From contig CACHQT010000003.1 of assembly GCA_902582105.1 (NCBI GenBank), positions 1-64,000 of the forward strand: DNA of 64,000 nt, in the 5' to 3' direction. Positions 51,214-60,439 of this stretch are shown here, in pieces; position 1 is the first letter of the stretch; each line of letters begins with the position of its first letter. Source of the stretch: an uncultured Pelagibacteraceae bacterium. GTDB lineage: Bacteria; Pseudomonadota; Alphaproteobacteria; Pelagibacterales; Pelagibacteraceae. The translations under genes were made by a program, and so were the position numbers. Under the pieces are notes generated by a model. That model was not told the origin of the DNA. It worked only from the letters and a program-made list of their open reading frames with translations, and did not search any database.

Positions 51214-51536
51214 TTACCTGCTGAATTTACTACATATGTAGATACAATTTCGATTTCTTCAGGTGTTAAAATTTCATCTTCTCCATATGCAGGCATAACT
51301 CCAAGTCCATGAGTAACCATATCGACTACAGACTCAAGTGTTAAATCTACCGTATCAAGATTTGGTCCTACGTTACCCTCGGCACCTGCTGCTTTCATTG
51401 TATGACAGCCAGCACAAGCTGCAGTTTCATTAAATATTTCAAGACCTTTGAGCATTTTGGCTTCATCAGCAATTAAATTTTGAATACTTAAAGTAAAATA
51501 AAATAAAATAATTAATAAAAATCTCAAAATTTTCAT
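51210..51536 (-). CDS. Secreted class I cytochrome c
   Basis: 108 aa with a signal peptide (LRFLLIILFYFTLSIQNLIA, cleavage near residue 24). AACAGCHTMKAAGAEGNVGP (about residues 39-58) holds the CxxCH haem site, and VMPAYGEDEILTPEEIEIVS (about 80-99) the Met ligand near the C-terminus. It is 27 bases downstream of the sulfite-oxidase-like gene on the same strand, so it is the likely electron acceptor, as SorB is for SorA. Confidence 0.88.
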   Translation of the reverse strand: MKILRFLLIILFYFTLSIQNLIADEAKMLKGLEIFNETAACAGCHTMKAAGAEGNVGPNLDTVDLTLESVVDMVTHGLGVMPAYGEDEILTPEEIEIVSTYVVNSAGK

Positions 51537-51563
51537 TAATTTATTTTATAACTGTTGCTAATA

Positions 51564-52781
51564 TTATACTACAGTAATATTTACGCTATGATCTTTCCAG
51601 CCGTTATGAGCGTAACCTCTTCTATTTTCCATTCTCAATTCTGGCTGTTTTTTAGAACCATTAGAGGCAAGGCTTGCTATGTTGTAAGTTCCTGATTTTA
51701 GATTGGCCTCATAAACGAACTGTCTCCATGCAAATTTACCTAGATCTGGCCCAATAAATTTTGCTCTCTTCCAGCTCTTACCACCATCAACGGATACTTT
51801 AACACTTCTCACTTTTCTGGTGCCACCCATAGCAACTCCAACAATCTGGACTTTACCAGCTCTTACTGTTCCAGTTTCATCTGTTGGTCTTGTGATCCAA
51901 GATTTTACTGGCATTTGCCAACATGAAGGATATTGAGATCCTTTTTTACCAATTGGTGAAATTCTATAACTTTTTTTCATATATTTTACTGAAGACTCTT
52001 TTTCAGTGAAAGCTACTTTTCCAAGATGCTTAACATTATTAATTCCAAAGTATCCTGGAGTAACCATTCTTAAAGGTCCGCCATGAGCATTCGGTAATGG
52101 GACACCATTCATTTCCCAGGCTAACATGGCATCTTTAAAAGCTAGCTTAGGCACTGATCTTTCAACCATTGCTTTTTTTGGATCTAATCCAGTTGGTTTA
52201 TGATCAACTCCTGCAGATGTCATATATACAGAGCTAGCATTAATTCCTCCGCATGCATCGACAACTGCTTTCATAGGTACACCTGTCCAGAAAACACAAG
52301 CTGCTGCTCCTGTTTCCCACTGTGAACCTCTTACTTTGTGCTCAAAAAAACCTCGACCATTACCTGAACATTGTAAAATTGTTGCAATGGTTGTATGTCC
52401 TAACTTTTTAAGTTGTGCCAGTGTGAAAGTTTTTGGATTTTTTACTCCTTCAATCGAAACTTTCCAATTATTTCTGTCACCGATTTGAGCATCCGTCATA
52501 GTTGGCATATTGTTTCTAATGTATACGTTTCTATTTGGAGTAATTAAACTTTCTCCAATTGCACTTCTATGTGTCTCAATTCCTTTATCTGAGTGTACTA
52601 TTAGGGCGTCTCTATCTTTCCAGCTTATAAAATTTGGCAGTCCTTTTTTGCCCTCTGTATGATTTGCATTTGAAATGCTTATAGGAACAACTGACGCTGT
52701 TGCAGCCAATCCAGCAATTGATGCTGTGCTAGCTAAAAAATTTCTTCTTTTTAAATTTAATTTTTTTTCTTTTTTTCTCAT
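51564..52781 (-). CDS. Molybdopterin sulfite-oxidase-like (SorA/SoxC) dehydrogenase
   Basis: 405 aa from the ATG at 52781, which has a strong GGGGGATAT site and gives a twin-arginine signal (LNLKRRNFLASTASIAGLAA). The catalytic domain shows TIATILQCSGNGRGFFEHKV (about residues 125-144) with the Mo-ligand Cys, and GGPLRMVTPGYFGINNVKHL (about 225-244). The C-terminal dimer domain follows. Such enzymes oxidise sulfite to sulfate in the periplasm. The adjacent cytochrome c and the divergent moaA operon support this. SoxC-type sulfur dehydrogenase is the alternative, but no other sox genes are present. Confidence 0.85.
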   Translation of the reverse strand: MRKKEKKLNLKRRNFLASTASIAGLAATASVVPISISNANHTEGKKGLPNFISWKDRDALIVHSDKGIETHRSAIGESLITPNRNVYIRNNMPTMTDAQIGDRNNWKVSIEGVKNPKTFTLAQLKKLGHTTIATILQCSGNGRGFFEHKVRGSQWETGAAACVFWTGVPMKAVVDACGGINASSVYMTSAGVDHKPTGLDPKKAMVERSVPKLAFKDAMLAWEMNGVPLPNAHGGPLRMVTPGYFGINNVKHLGKVAFTEKESSVKYMKKSYRISPIGKKGSQYPSCWQMPVKSWITRPTDETGTVRAGKVQIVGVAMGGTRKVRSVKVSVDGGKSWKRAKFIGPDLGKFAWRQFVYEANLKSGTYNIASLASNGSKKQPELRMENRRGYAHNGWKDHSVNITVV

Positions 52782-52903
52782 ATATCCCCCTTTAAATAAA
52801 TCTGATGCTAAATTTATCAAAAAAAAAGGACACCAAAAATAAAAAAATAAAATATTTTCAATTACTAGTTTTGCAATTCCAAGTTGTATAAATCTGTATT
52901 TCG

Positions 52904-52915
52904 TAACAATTGTTA
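52904..52915. promoter_or_regulatory. Short palindrome upstream of moaA
   Basis: TAACAATTGTTA is a perfect 12-base palindrome in the 184-base divergent gap between the sulfite-oxidase-like gene and moaA. It contains the same TAACAA / TTGTTA half-sites as the repeat at 32945 but with no central spacer. It could be an operator for one or both genes; chance occurrence is also plausible in DNA this AT-rich. Confidence 0.3.
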
Positions 52916-52965
52916 AAAAGTTTTAAATTTATAAATCATTTTTTCTAGTATAAATTTAAATTGTT

Positions 52966-53958
52966 ATGCAAATTCTCCAAGACAGTTTTGGTAGAAGTTT
53001 TCCCTACATCAGGATGTCTATAACAGATGTCTGTAATTTTAAATGTGGTTATTGTTTACCCAATGGATATCAAGTTGATAAGAGTGACAACAGAAAATTT
53101 CTTCATTTAGACGAGATTAAAAGACTTGCAAAGTGCTTTTCTGAATTAGGAGTTTGTAAAATTAGAATTACTGGTGGAGAGCCAACTGTTAGAAAAGATT
53201 TTTTTGAAATTATAAAAACTTTAAAAACTGATTCAGGAATTCAAAAAGTTGTAATTACAACAAATGGTTACCATTTAGATCAAAAGGCGAAACAATTGGT
53301 TGATAGTGGCCTAAATGGTATAAATATTAGTATAGACAGTCTTGATCGTGAAACTTTCAAGGATGTTACTGGTCATGACAGACTGCCTGAAATTTTAAAA
53401 GGAATTAAAAACCTTCAAGATTTAGGTTTTGAAAATATCAAAATAAATGGTGTTCTTTTGAATGGGATTAATGCATCAGAAAAAGATTTTGATAGCTGGT
53501 CTGAGTTTATTAAAAATAATAAAATTGATTATAGATATATAGAATTAATGAGAACAGGGGATAACTTGGATTATTTTAATAAATATCATGTATCCTCAAA
53601 AGTTTTTAAAGATTATCTAAATAAAAATAAATGGATTTATCAAACTCATGGTAAAGACGCAGGCCCATCATTAAATTATATAAATCCTGATTATAAAGGC
53701 AAATTTGGAATTATTGCTCCGTACTCTAAAGATTTTTGCAAATCATGTAATCGTTTAAGAATTACATCAAGAGGAGATTTAAGACTGTGTTTATTTGGTA
53801 ATACTGGAATAAGTATTAGACATTTGTTACAAAAAGATGATCAGCTTGAAGAATTAAAAGATCTTATATTAAAGCAAATGAAATTTAAAAAAGAATCTCA
53901 TTATTTAGAACTTGGTGATACAGGTTCAACTAAAAATTTATCAAAAACTGGAGGATAA
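52966..53958 (+). CDS. moaA: GTP 3',8-cyclase MoaA
   Basis: 330 aa radical-SAM enzyme that starts molybdopterin synthesis from GTP. SITDVCNFKCGYCLPNGYQV (about residues 18-37) holds the CxxxCxxC cluster that binds SAM. IRITGGEPTVRKDFFEI near residue 66 is the GGEP motif. KDFCKSCNRLRITSRGDLRL (about 258-277) supplies the C-terminal cluster cysteines. It starts the moaACDE operon and overlaps moaC by one base (TAATG). The C-terminal GG of MoaA (SKTGG) is intact. Confidence 0.93.
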   Translation: MQILQDSFGRSFPYIRMSITDVCNFKCGYCLPNGYQVDKSDNRKFLHLDEIKRLAKCFSELGVCKIRITGGEPTVRKDFFEIIKTLKTDSGIQKVVITTNGYHLDQKAKQLVDSGLNGINISIDSLDRETFKDVTGHDRLPEILKGIKNLQDLGFENIKINGVLLNGINASEKDFDSWSEFIKNNKIDYRYIELMRTGDNLDYFNKYHVSSKVFKDYLNKNKWIYQTHGKDAGPSLNYINPDYKGKFGIIAPYSKDFCKSCNRLRITSRGDLRLCLFGNTGISIRHLLQKDDQLEELKDLILKQMKFKKESHYLELGDTGSTKNLSKTGG

Positions 53959-54503
53959 TGAAAAACTTGAAGATAGTAAATCAACAAGAATTAAAAGATT
54001 GGGCTAAAGAAATTTTTAAAAAAAATTCTTTTAATATGATTGATGTATCTTCAAAAAAAGAAACTTTTAGAAGAGCTCTCGCATCAGGCAAAATTTATGT
54101 AGGTAAAGAAGTTTTCGGTTTAATTAAAAATAAAAAAATGCCAAAAGGTGATCCTATCAGTTTAGCAGAAGTATCGGCTGTTTTGGGTGTTAAAAAAACA
54201 AGCGAGTTAATACCATTGTGTCACCCGCTACCAATTGATCATACGGCAACAAAAATTGTAATGAATGAAGTTGATAGTTCCTTAGAAGTATTTTGTGTAG
54301 TTTCAGCAGTTGCAAAAACAGGTGTGGAGATGGAAGCAATTATGGGTGTTAATGCAGCATTGATTACAATTTATGACTTAAGCAAAATAGTTAACCCACA
54401 TCTTAAAATAGATAATGTAAAATTATTAATTAAAGAAGGTGGAAAAAGTGGATTATGGACTAATCCCGATGGTTTACCAAAATTTCTAGAAAATATTTTT
54501 TAA
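53958..54503 (+). CDS. moaC: Cyclic pyranopterin monophosphate synthase MoaC
   Basis: 181 aa, including a short N-terminal extension before NMIDVSSKKETFRRALASGK near residue 24. PLCHPLPIDHTATKIVM (about 92-108) and KTGVEMEAIMGVNAALITIY (about 124-143) are the active-site signatures. It converts the MoaA product to cyclic pyranopterin monophosphate. It overlaps moaA by one base and is 2 bases before moaD. Confidence 0.93.
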   Translation: MKNLKIVNQQELKDWAKEIFKKNSFNMIDVSSKKETFRRALASGKIYVGKEVFGLIKNKKMPKGDPISLAEVSAVLGVKKTSELIPLCHPLPIDHTATKIVMNEVDSSLEVFCVVSAVAKTGVEMEAIMGVNAALITIYDLSKIVNPHLKIDNVKLLIKEGGKSGLWTNPDGLPKFLENIF

Positions 54504-54505
54504 TT

Positions 54506-54775
54506 ATGAAAGTAAAGGTTGAACTGTATGGTGCAAGTAGAGATCTAAGTGAAAAAAATTTCATTGAATTTAATTTAGATAAAAAAAGCTCAATTAAGGA
54601 TCTTAAAAAGAAAATATTAAATTATGTTGATAGTAACTTTAAAGGGAATGATAATTTTAAAAAAATAATTGAATCATCAGCTTTTTGTTCAGAAGATGAC
54701 AATATTGTTCCGGATAATTACGAAATTAGTAAGGATCAAAAAATTGGAATTATTCCTCCTATCGGAGGCGGTTAA
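54506..54775 (+). CDS. moaD: Molybdopterin synthase sulfur carrier subunit MoaD
   Basis: 89 aa ubiquitin-like protein. It starts VKVELYGASRDLSEKNFIEF and ends IPPIGGG; the C-terminal double glycine carries the thiocarboxylate that donates sulfur. One extra Gly follows the GG, which may be trimmed or reflect natural variation. Its last base overlaps the moaE ATG (TAATG). Confidence 0.9.
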   Translation: MKVKVELYGASRDLSEKNFIEFNLDKKSSIKDLKKKILNYVDSNFKGNDNFKKIIESSAFCSEDDNIVPDNYEISKDQKIGIIPPIGGG

Positions 54776-55221
54776 TGCTTCATGCAAAGGTAATTGATCT
54801 CGAAAAAGAAAAGATAAAACCTGAAAATGCAGAGGAGTTTATTGCATCATCAAAATTTGGTGCTTCAATAGTCTTTTACGGTACAGTAAGAAATAATAAT
54901 GAAAACAAAAAAGTTACTGGTATAACTTATGATGCACATGACGTAATGGTAGTTAAAAGTTTCAAAGAAATTTATAGTGAAACCGATCAAAAGCTTAATA
55001 TAAAAGATAAATCAGTTTTTATTGAACATGTTAAAGGATATGTGGGGCTTGGTGAAATAAGTATTATTATTGCAGTTGCTTGCCCTCATAGAGCTGAAGC
55101 TTATACTCTTTCAAGATTTATTATTGAAGAAATCAAAAAAAGATCACCTATTTGGAAAAAAGAACATTACGAAAATGAAGATAGCGAATGGCTTAAAGGT
55201 AATCCTATCCAAACTAATTAA
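54775..55221 (+). CDS. moaE: Molybdopterin synthase catalytic subunit MoaE
   Basis: 148 aa. GASIVFYGTVRNNNENKKVT (about residues 29-48) and AVACPHRAEAYTLSRFIIEE (about 99-118), then KKRSPIWKKEHYENEDSEWL with the catalytic lysines near the end, match MoaE. It joins MoaD to insert two sulfurs. It overlaps the convergent NTP-transferase gene by 8 bases. Confidence 0.93.
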   Translation: MLHAKVIDLEKEKIKPENAEEFIASSKFGASIVFYGTVRNNNENKKVTGITYDAHDVMVVKSFKEIYSETDQKLNIKDKSVFIEHVKGYVGLGEISIIIAVACPHRAEAYTLSRFIIEEIKKRSPIWKKEHYENEDSEWLKGNPIQTN

Positions 55222-55786
55222 AGTCTCTTTTATAATCAAAATCTTTAAAAATTTTATTTGATGAAGCCTTAATAAAATTTGTGTTTTTTTTTAGTTTTTT
55301 CACCATAAACTTAGCCCCAACATCACCTTTGATTTTTTGAAATTTGTTTAATACTAGAATATCAAAACCAATTGGGTTTCCTATTTTATTTTTAAACTTT
55401 AATGCATGGACTAAGGATTTTCCTTTTTTTATAGAATTATAAATTTTATTAATATCTGATGATTTTATAAAAGGCATATCAGATTGAACAATCACGAATC
55501 CTTTATCTTTTTTAGATATTTTTTTTAAGCCTGATTTAATTGATGTTGAAATTCCTAATTTAAATTTTTTATTTATGACATATGTGATTTTTTTATTTTT
55601 TATAGTTATTTTTTTAAGTTTTTTACTCTGGTGGCCCAAAACTATAATAATTTTATTTATTTTACTTTTTACAAGAGAGCTTAATACGTGATTAATAAGA
55701 TGTTTATCTTTAAACTTTTTAATCAATTTATTTTCGATTCCTAATCTTTGAGATCGACCTGCGGCCAAAAGAATTGCTTTAATCAT
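55214..55786 (-). CDS. mocA: NTP transferase, MocA-like molybdenum cofactor cytidylyltransferase
   Basis: 190 aa. KAILLAAGRSQRLGIENKLI (residues 3-22) is the nucleotide-binding LAAGxSxRxG motif, IVQSDMPFIKSSDINKIYNS (about 97-116) the metal-binding site, and GNPIGFDILVLNKF the product loop. It resembles MocA, which adds CMP to the cofactor for xanthine-dehydrogenase-family enzymes; that family is upstream on the same strand. MobA (GMP) is less likely. It lies 0 bases after the YjbQ gene. Confidence 0.8.
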   Translation of the reverse strand: MIKAILLAAGRSQRLGIENKLIKKFKDKHLINHVLSSLVKSKINKIIIVLGHQSKKLKKITIKNKKITYVINKKFKLGISTSIKSGLKKISKKDKGFVIVQSDMPFIKSSDINKIYNSIKKGKSLVHALKFKNKIGNPIGFDILVLNKFQKIKGDVGAKFMVKKLKKNTNFIKASSNKIFKDFDYKRDFN

Positions 55787-56209
55787 TTATAAATCACCAA
55801 TTAAATGATGAGATAATACTCTTGTTTGTTTTTCAATTCGATGTTCAAATAAATACAAACCTTGCCATGTTCCAAGAATTAAATTTTTATTCTTTAAACT
55901 TAAAGTTAGTTGATTGTTAGTAAGCGCAGATTTTATATGTGCGGGCATATCATCTTTACCTTCTGTTGAATGTTTATATAGTTTTTCGTCCATAGGAACT
56001 AATTTATGAAAAAAATTTTTAAGATCATGAAGTACATCAGGGTCAGCATTTTCCTGAATAACTAGAGAAGCACTTGTGTGCATTATATTAATATTCAAAA
56101 TCCCATTTTTAATTTTTTGATTATCTAGCCATTCCAATGTTCTTTGAGTAAAATTATAGAGTCCTTGCCCATTGGTTTTAACTTTTATTTCTTCAAAAAC
56201 TTGTTGCAT
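55787..56209 (-). CDS. YjbQ (UPF0047) family protein
   Basis: 140 aa. MHTSASLVIQENADPDVLHD (about residues 43-62) and STEGKDDMPAHIKSALTNNQ (about 82-101) then GTWQGLYLFEHR are the hallmarks. Members have weak thiamine-phosphate-synthase activity, and the true role is unclear. It lies between the XdhC-like and MocA-like genes in the cox operon, 1 base after the former. Confidence 0.87.
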   Translation of the reverse strand: MQQVFEEIKVKTNGQGLYNFTQRTLEWLDNQKIKNGILNINIMHTSASLVIQENADPDVLHDLKNFFHKLVPMDEKLYKHSTEGKDDMPAHIKSALTNNQLTLSLKNKNLILGTWQGLYLFEHRIEKQTRVLSHHLIGDL

Positions 56210-56210
56210 A

Positions 56211-56891
56211 TTACTTTTTATATGTTTCCGAAACTAGTTGTGAAATAATTGATAAAGCTATTTCTGGTGCAGATTTCCCTCCTAATTTAATTCCTATCGG
56301 TCCATGAATTGATTTTATATCATCTTCACTAAATCCTGAGTCTCTTAATCTTTGACATCTGTTCTCGTGGGTTTTTTTACTTCCAAGAGCTCCAATGTAG
56401 TAAAATTTTTTTTTTAAAGCATGTTGTAATGCTGGATCATCTATTTTTGGATCGTGTGTTAATGCAATTAATGCTGTATTTGAATTTGTCTCTATTTCTT
56501 TAAATGCTTCATTTGGCCATTTATTTATTATATTCATATTCGGAAATCTTTGTTCAGAAGCGAAATAGCCTCTTGGATCGATAATTGATATTTCAAAGTT
56601 TAAACTTTTAGCATAATCAACCAGATATTGAGCTATATGAACAGCACCAACAATTATAACCTTAATAGGTCTTATATAAGTTTCTATAAATACATCTGTA
56701 TTATCAATTACACCATTTTTTTTTGATTTATAAAAATTTTCAATTTGATCAATGTATTTATCAAAATTTTTACTTAAAGGTTTTTTATCTATAAAAATTT
56801 CACTTTCTCCAGTTGAAAGTTTAGTAATAATTGCAAATTCAGATTTGTTTTCTTTTTTTTTTATTATTTCTTTTAAAATTTCTAATTTCAT
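56211..56891 (-). CDS. XdhC/CoxF-like molybdenum cofactor insertion protein, Rossmann part
   Basis: 226 aa. KVIIVGAVHIAQYLVDYAKS (about residues 72-91) then IIDPRGYFASEQRFP is the XdhC Rossmann domain, and YYIGALGSKKTHENRCQRLR (about 162-181) the C-terminal signature. XdhC proteins hold and sulfurate the cofactor for xanthine-dehydrogenase-family enzymes. The N-terminal XdhC_CoxI domain is encoded by the next gene upstream, with a 1-base overlap, so the usual single chain is split. Confidence 0.85.
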   Translation of the reverse strand: MKLEILKEIIKKKENKSEFAIITKLSTGESEIFIDKKPLSKNFDKYIDQIENFYKSKKNGVIDNTDVFIETYIRPIKVIIVGAVHIAQYLVDYAKSLNFEISIIDPRGYFASEQRFPNMNIINKWPNEAFKEIETNSNTALIALTHDPKIDDPALQHALKKKFYYIGALGSKKTHENRCQRLRDSGFSEDDIKSIHGPIGIKLGGKSAPEIALSIISQLVSETYKK

Positions 56892-57220
56892 TAGTTTATT
56901 TGTTCTAAATAAACAGCTATTTCACCACCACAAGCAAGTCCCACTTCCCATGCACTTTCGTTAGAAACTTTGAATTCAATTTTTTTAAAAGGTTTGTTAT
57001 CTTTTATAATACCAATGCACTCTCTAACTACTGCTGATTCAACGCAGCCGCCAGAAACAGATCCAGAAAAATCTCCTTTTTCATTAACAATCATTCTGCT
57101 TCCAACTTGACGTGGAGACGATCCCCATGTTTGAATAACAGTTGCAAGTACTACCTTTTGGTTGGTTTTTATCCAATCATTTGCTTCTTCTAGAATCTTT
57201 TCATCAAATGAGTTTTTCAT
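56891..57220 (-). CDS. XdhC/CoxI N-terminal domain protein
   Basis: 109 aa. NQKVVLATVIQTWGSSPRQV (about residues 20-39) then GSRMIVNEKGDFSGSVSGGC match the XdhC_CoxI domain; the Cys in SGGCVESAVV is conserved. It is the partner of the Rossmann-domain gene downstream, as in CoxI plus CoxF pairs, and both serve cofactor insertion into CoxL. The stop of coxM is 30 bases upstream. Confidence 0.85.
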   Translation of the reverse strand: MKNSFDEKILEEANDWIKTNQKVVLATVIQTWGSSPRQVGSRMIVNEKGDFSGSVSGGCVESAVVRECIGIIKDNKPFKKIEFKVSNESAWEVGLACGGEIAVYLEQIN

Positions 57221-57250
57221 TAGATGTAAAGGTAATACTGATATATCTAA

Positions 57251-58036
57251 TTAGCAAGCTTCAACGGCTTTTTTTGCAAATATTTTTACCATATTTGCTC
57301 TATAATCTGCTGACGCGTGAACATCAGAATTCATACCGCTTGATGAAATCTTAACATTGTCTAATGCAGATGAAGAAAAGCTTTTTGATAGAGCGCCTGA
57401 AATATTTTGGTCATTATAAACACATGATTTAGCGCCAGTAACCGCAACATTAACAGCACTTTTATGTTTCGCAACATAAACTCCTACTATGGCATATCTA
57501 GATGCAGGATTTGGGTATTTTTTATAACAAGATTTCTCAGGAACTTGAAATTCTACAGCCTCAATCAACTCTCCTTTTTTAAGAGATGTCTCAAACATTC
57601 CTGTAAAAAATTTATCTGCACTGACTTTTCTATTGTTTGTATGTATTGTTGCATTAAGCGCTATACATGCTGATGGATAATCAGCTGAAGGGTCATTGTT
57701 TGCAATTGATCCGCCGATTGTTCCTCTATTTCTTACTTGTGGATCCCCAATACCCTCAGCCAAAGCAGCTAAAGATGGAATGGCTTTTTTAACTTCTTTT
57801 GAATGGGCAACTTCTGCATGTTTTGTAGTTGCACCAATAGTTACAGTTTTGCCACTTACTTTTATTCCAGATAATTTTTTTATTCTTTTAATATCTATAA
57901 TGTCTTTATAAGAAGCTAATCCTAATTTCATTGAAGGAAGAGTAGTCATACCACCAGCTAAAAAGGCAGAGCTCGATGAAGCTAGTTTTGTTGCTTCTTT
58001 TACATCTTTAGTAGAATGATAATTAAATGTTTTCAT
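57251..58036 (-). CDS. coxM: CoxM-like FAD-binding subunit
   Basis: 261 aa medium subunit of a xanthine-dehydrogenase-family enzyme. SAFLAGGMTTLPSMKLGLAS (about residues 24-43) and RNRGTIGGSIANNDPSADYP (about 102-121) are FAD-binding motifs of the vanillyl-alcohol-oxidase fold. It moves electrons from CoxS iron-sulfur clusters to FAD. It is third in coxS-coxL-coxM and precedes the CoxI/XdhC genes. Confidence 0.9.
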   Translation of the reverse strand: MKTFNYHSTKDVKEATKLASSSSAFLAGGMTTLPSMKLGLASYKDIIDIKRIKKLSGIKVSGKTVTIGATTKHAEVAHSKEVKKAIPSLAALAEGIGDPQVRNRGTIGGSIANNDPSADYPSACIALNATIHTNNRKVSADKFFTGMFETSLKKGELIEAVEFQVPEKSCYKKYPNPASRYAIVGVYVAKHKSAVNVAVTGAKSCVYNDQNISGALSKSFSSSALDNVKISSSGMNSDVHASADYRANMVKIFAKKAVEAC

Positions 58037-58045
58037 ATTTATCTC

Positions 58046-60421
58046 CTATGCTGCTTTAGAATTTGATTTGTTCATTTTTTGACAAGCCTTCCAAACCTTT
58101 TCAGCAGTTGCAGGCATAGACACTTCAGTGCCAACTGCATTCATTACAGCATTCATTACTGCAGGCGGAGCAGCTATTGCTCCTGCTTCACCACATCCTT
58201 TTGTACCTAATGGATTTGATGTTGCTGGTGTACAAGTAAATCCTAAATTAAATTCTGGAAAATTATCTGCTCTTGGCATTGTATAATCCATATAAGATGC
58301 TGTAACTAATTGACCTGTATCATCATAGTGGCAATTTTCATAAAGGGCTTGTCCAATACCTTGAGCTAAGCCTCCATGAACTTGACCTTCTACTATTAAA
58401 GGATTTATAATTGTTCCAAAATCATCAACAGCTGTATATTTAACTACTTCAGTATTTCCAGTATCAGGATCAACTTCTACCTCACAAATATGAGAACCAG
58501 CTGGAAAAGAAAAATTACCTGGATCAAAAAATGAAGTTTCTTTTAAACCTGGCTCTTCACCTTCTGGTAATGGAGATTTTACCTCACCATATGTTCCTGG
58601 CAGATAACATGCAAAAGCAACTTCTCCAATAGTTTTCTTCTGATTTGATTTTGCTACAATAAATTCACCATCTTTAAATTCAACATCGCTCTCATTAACT
58701 TCAAGCATTTTGGCCGCAACTTTTTTTCCTTTTGCTACTATTTTATCACAGGCTTTAACAATAGCAGTTCCACCAACTGTTAAAGATCTCGAACCATACG
58801 TGCCATACCCGAAAGGACCTTTATCGGTATCGCCGTGTGAAATTTCTATATTTTCTAAAGGAACACCTAATCTATCTGCAGCTATTTGTGCAAATGTTGT
58901 GTCATGTCCTTGTCCATGACTATGTGAACCAGTAAAAACAGTAACATTTCCTGTTGGATTAAATCTCACTTCAGCGGACTCCCATAAACCAATTCCACAT
59001 CCAAGAGACATTACAACAGCAGAAGGTGCGATACCACATGCCTCAAAATAACTACAGAAACCTACGCCTCTTAGTTTTCCTTTAGATTCTGATTCTTTTT
59101 TTCTTGCTTCAAAACCTTTGTAGTCTCCAACCTCCATAGCTTTTTTTAATCCTGCGTTATAATCTCCAGAATCTACAGAGTGGACTAAAGTTTGTTGAAA
59201 TGGAAACTGTGTTGGAAAGTTTTTCATTCTAATTTCTGCTGGATCCATTCCTAATTCTCTTGCTGCTTTTTCAACGAGTGTTTCTATAGTGTATGTAGCT
59301 TCAGGTCTTCCAGCTCCTCTATAAGCATCTACGGGTGCAGTATTAGTAAAAACTGCTTTAACATTACTATAAGCAGCAGGCATTTTATAAACTCCAGTTG
59401 CACATGGACCAAATAAATATGTTGGAGTTACAGTTCCAAAAACTGAGGCATAAGCTCCAAGATTTGCTATTGTTTCATTTTTAAATCCTAAAAAAGTACC
59501 ATCATTTTTTACTGCTAATTCTGCATGAGTAACGTGGTCTCTTCCATGACAATCAGACAAAAATGACTCTGTTCTATCAGCAACCCATTTCACTGGTCTT
59601 TCAATTTTTTTAGATGCCCAACTACAAACAACTTCTTCGGCGTAAGGATAAATTTTTGATCCAAATCCTCCACCAACATCTGGTGCTATTACTCTTAGTT
59701 TATTTTCTGGAGCGACACCGTTAAATGCTGAAATAATTATTCTAGCTAAATGTGGGTTTTGACTTGTTGTATATAAAGTTATTTCTTCTGTTGAAGGATT
59801 GTAATCTGCATTTGCAGCTCTTGGTTCCATTGCATTTGGAATTAATCTGTTATTAATTAAATCAATTTTAATAATTTTATCTGCTTTATCAAAAGCTTCT
59901 TGAGTTTTAGCCCTGTCACCTAACAACCAATCAAAACATAAATTTTTTGGAATATCTTTATAAATACTTTCTGAGTCCATTGCTTTATCTGTTTTGACAA
60001 CTGCTTTTAGAATTTTATAATCTACTTTTACTAATTCAGCTGCATTTCTAGCCTCATCAAGGCTCTCAGCAATTACTACAGCTACGTGATCACCAACATA
60101 ATTTACACTCTCGTTAGCTAATGGTGGGTGTGCAGGCACTTTCATATCCGAGCCATCTTCACTTTTAATTCTCCATCCAGCTATTAATCCACCAATTTTA
60201 TCGTTAGCAATATCTTTACCAGTAAGCACAGCAACTACTCCTGATGCTTTTTCTGCTTTTGAAATATCTACATTTTTTAATTGCGCTCTAGCATGTGGAG
60301 AACGAACAAAATAAGCGTATGTTTGATGAGCGAAAGTAACATCTGCTGTATACTTGCCTCTTCCTGTTAAAAGTTTTTTATCTTCTTTTCTTTCAACTCT
60401 TGATCCAACTAAACTAGCCAT
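58046..60421 (-). CDS. coxL: CoxL-like molybdenum large subunit, form II
   Basis: 791 aa. VGGGFGSKIYPYAEEVVCSW (about residues 249-268) is the first cofactor loop, VDAYRGAGRPEATYTIETLV (about 355-374) contains the form II AYRGAGR motif, and GTKGCGEAGAIAAPPAVMNA (about 741-760) holds the catalytic Glu. Form I CO dehydrogenase has AYxCSFR with a Cu-binding Cys, which is absent here. CO oxidation is therefore not assured and another substrate is likely. It is 9 bases before coxM and 18 after coxS. Confidence 0.88.
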   Translation of the reverse strand: MASLVGSRVERKEDKKLLTGRGKYTADVTFAHQTYAYFVRSPHARAQLKNVDISKAEKASGVVAVLTGKDIANDKIGGLIAGWRIKSEDGSDMKVPAHPPLANESVNYVGDHVAVVIAESLDEARNAAELVKVDYKILKAVVKTDKAMDSESIYKDIPKNLCFDWLLGDRAKTQEAFDKADKIIKIDLINNRLIPNAMEPRAANADYNPSTEEITLYTTSQNPHLARIIISAFNGVAPENKLRVIAPDVGGGFGSKIYPYAEEVVCSWASKKIERPVKWVADRTESFLSDCHGRDHVTHAELAVKNDGTFLGFKNETIANLGAYASVFGTVTPTYLFGPCATGVYKMPAAYSNVKAVFTNTAPVDAYRGAGRPEATYTIETLVEKAARELGMDPAEIRMKNFPTQFPFQQTLVHSVDSGDYNAGLKKAMEVGDYKGFEARKKESESKGKLRGVGFCSYFEACGIAPSAVVMSLGCGIGLWESAEVRFNPTGNVTVFTGSHSHGQGHDTTFAQIAADRLGVPLENIEISHGDTDKGPFGYGTYGSRSLTVGGTAIVKACDKIVAKGKKVAAKMLEVNESDVEFKDGEFIVAKSNQKKTIGEVAFACYLPGTYGEVKSPLPEGEEPGLKETSFFDPGNFSFPAGSHICEVEVDPDTGNTEVVKYTAVDDFGTIINPLIVEGQVHGGLAQGIGQALYENCHYDDTGQLVTASYMDYTMPRADNFPEFNLGFTCTPATSNPLGTKGCGEAGAIAAPPAVMNAVMNAVGTEVSMPATAEKVWKACQKMNKSNSKAA

Positions 60422-60439
60422 AATAAATTTCTCCTTCCA

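Noticed and set aside
58710..58919. Plus-strand frame within coxL
   Set aside because: Shadow of a well-conserved coxL region on the opposite strand.
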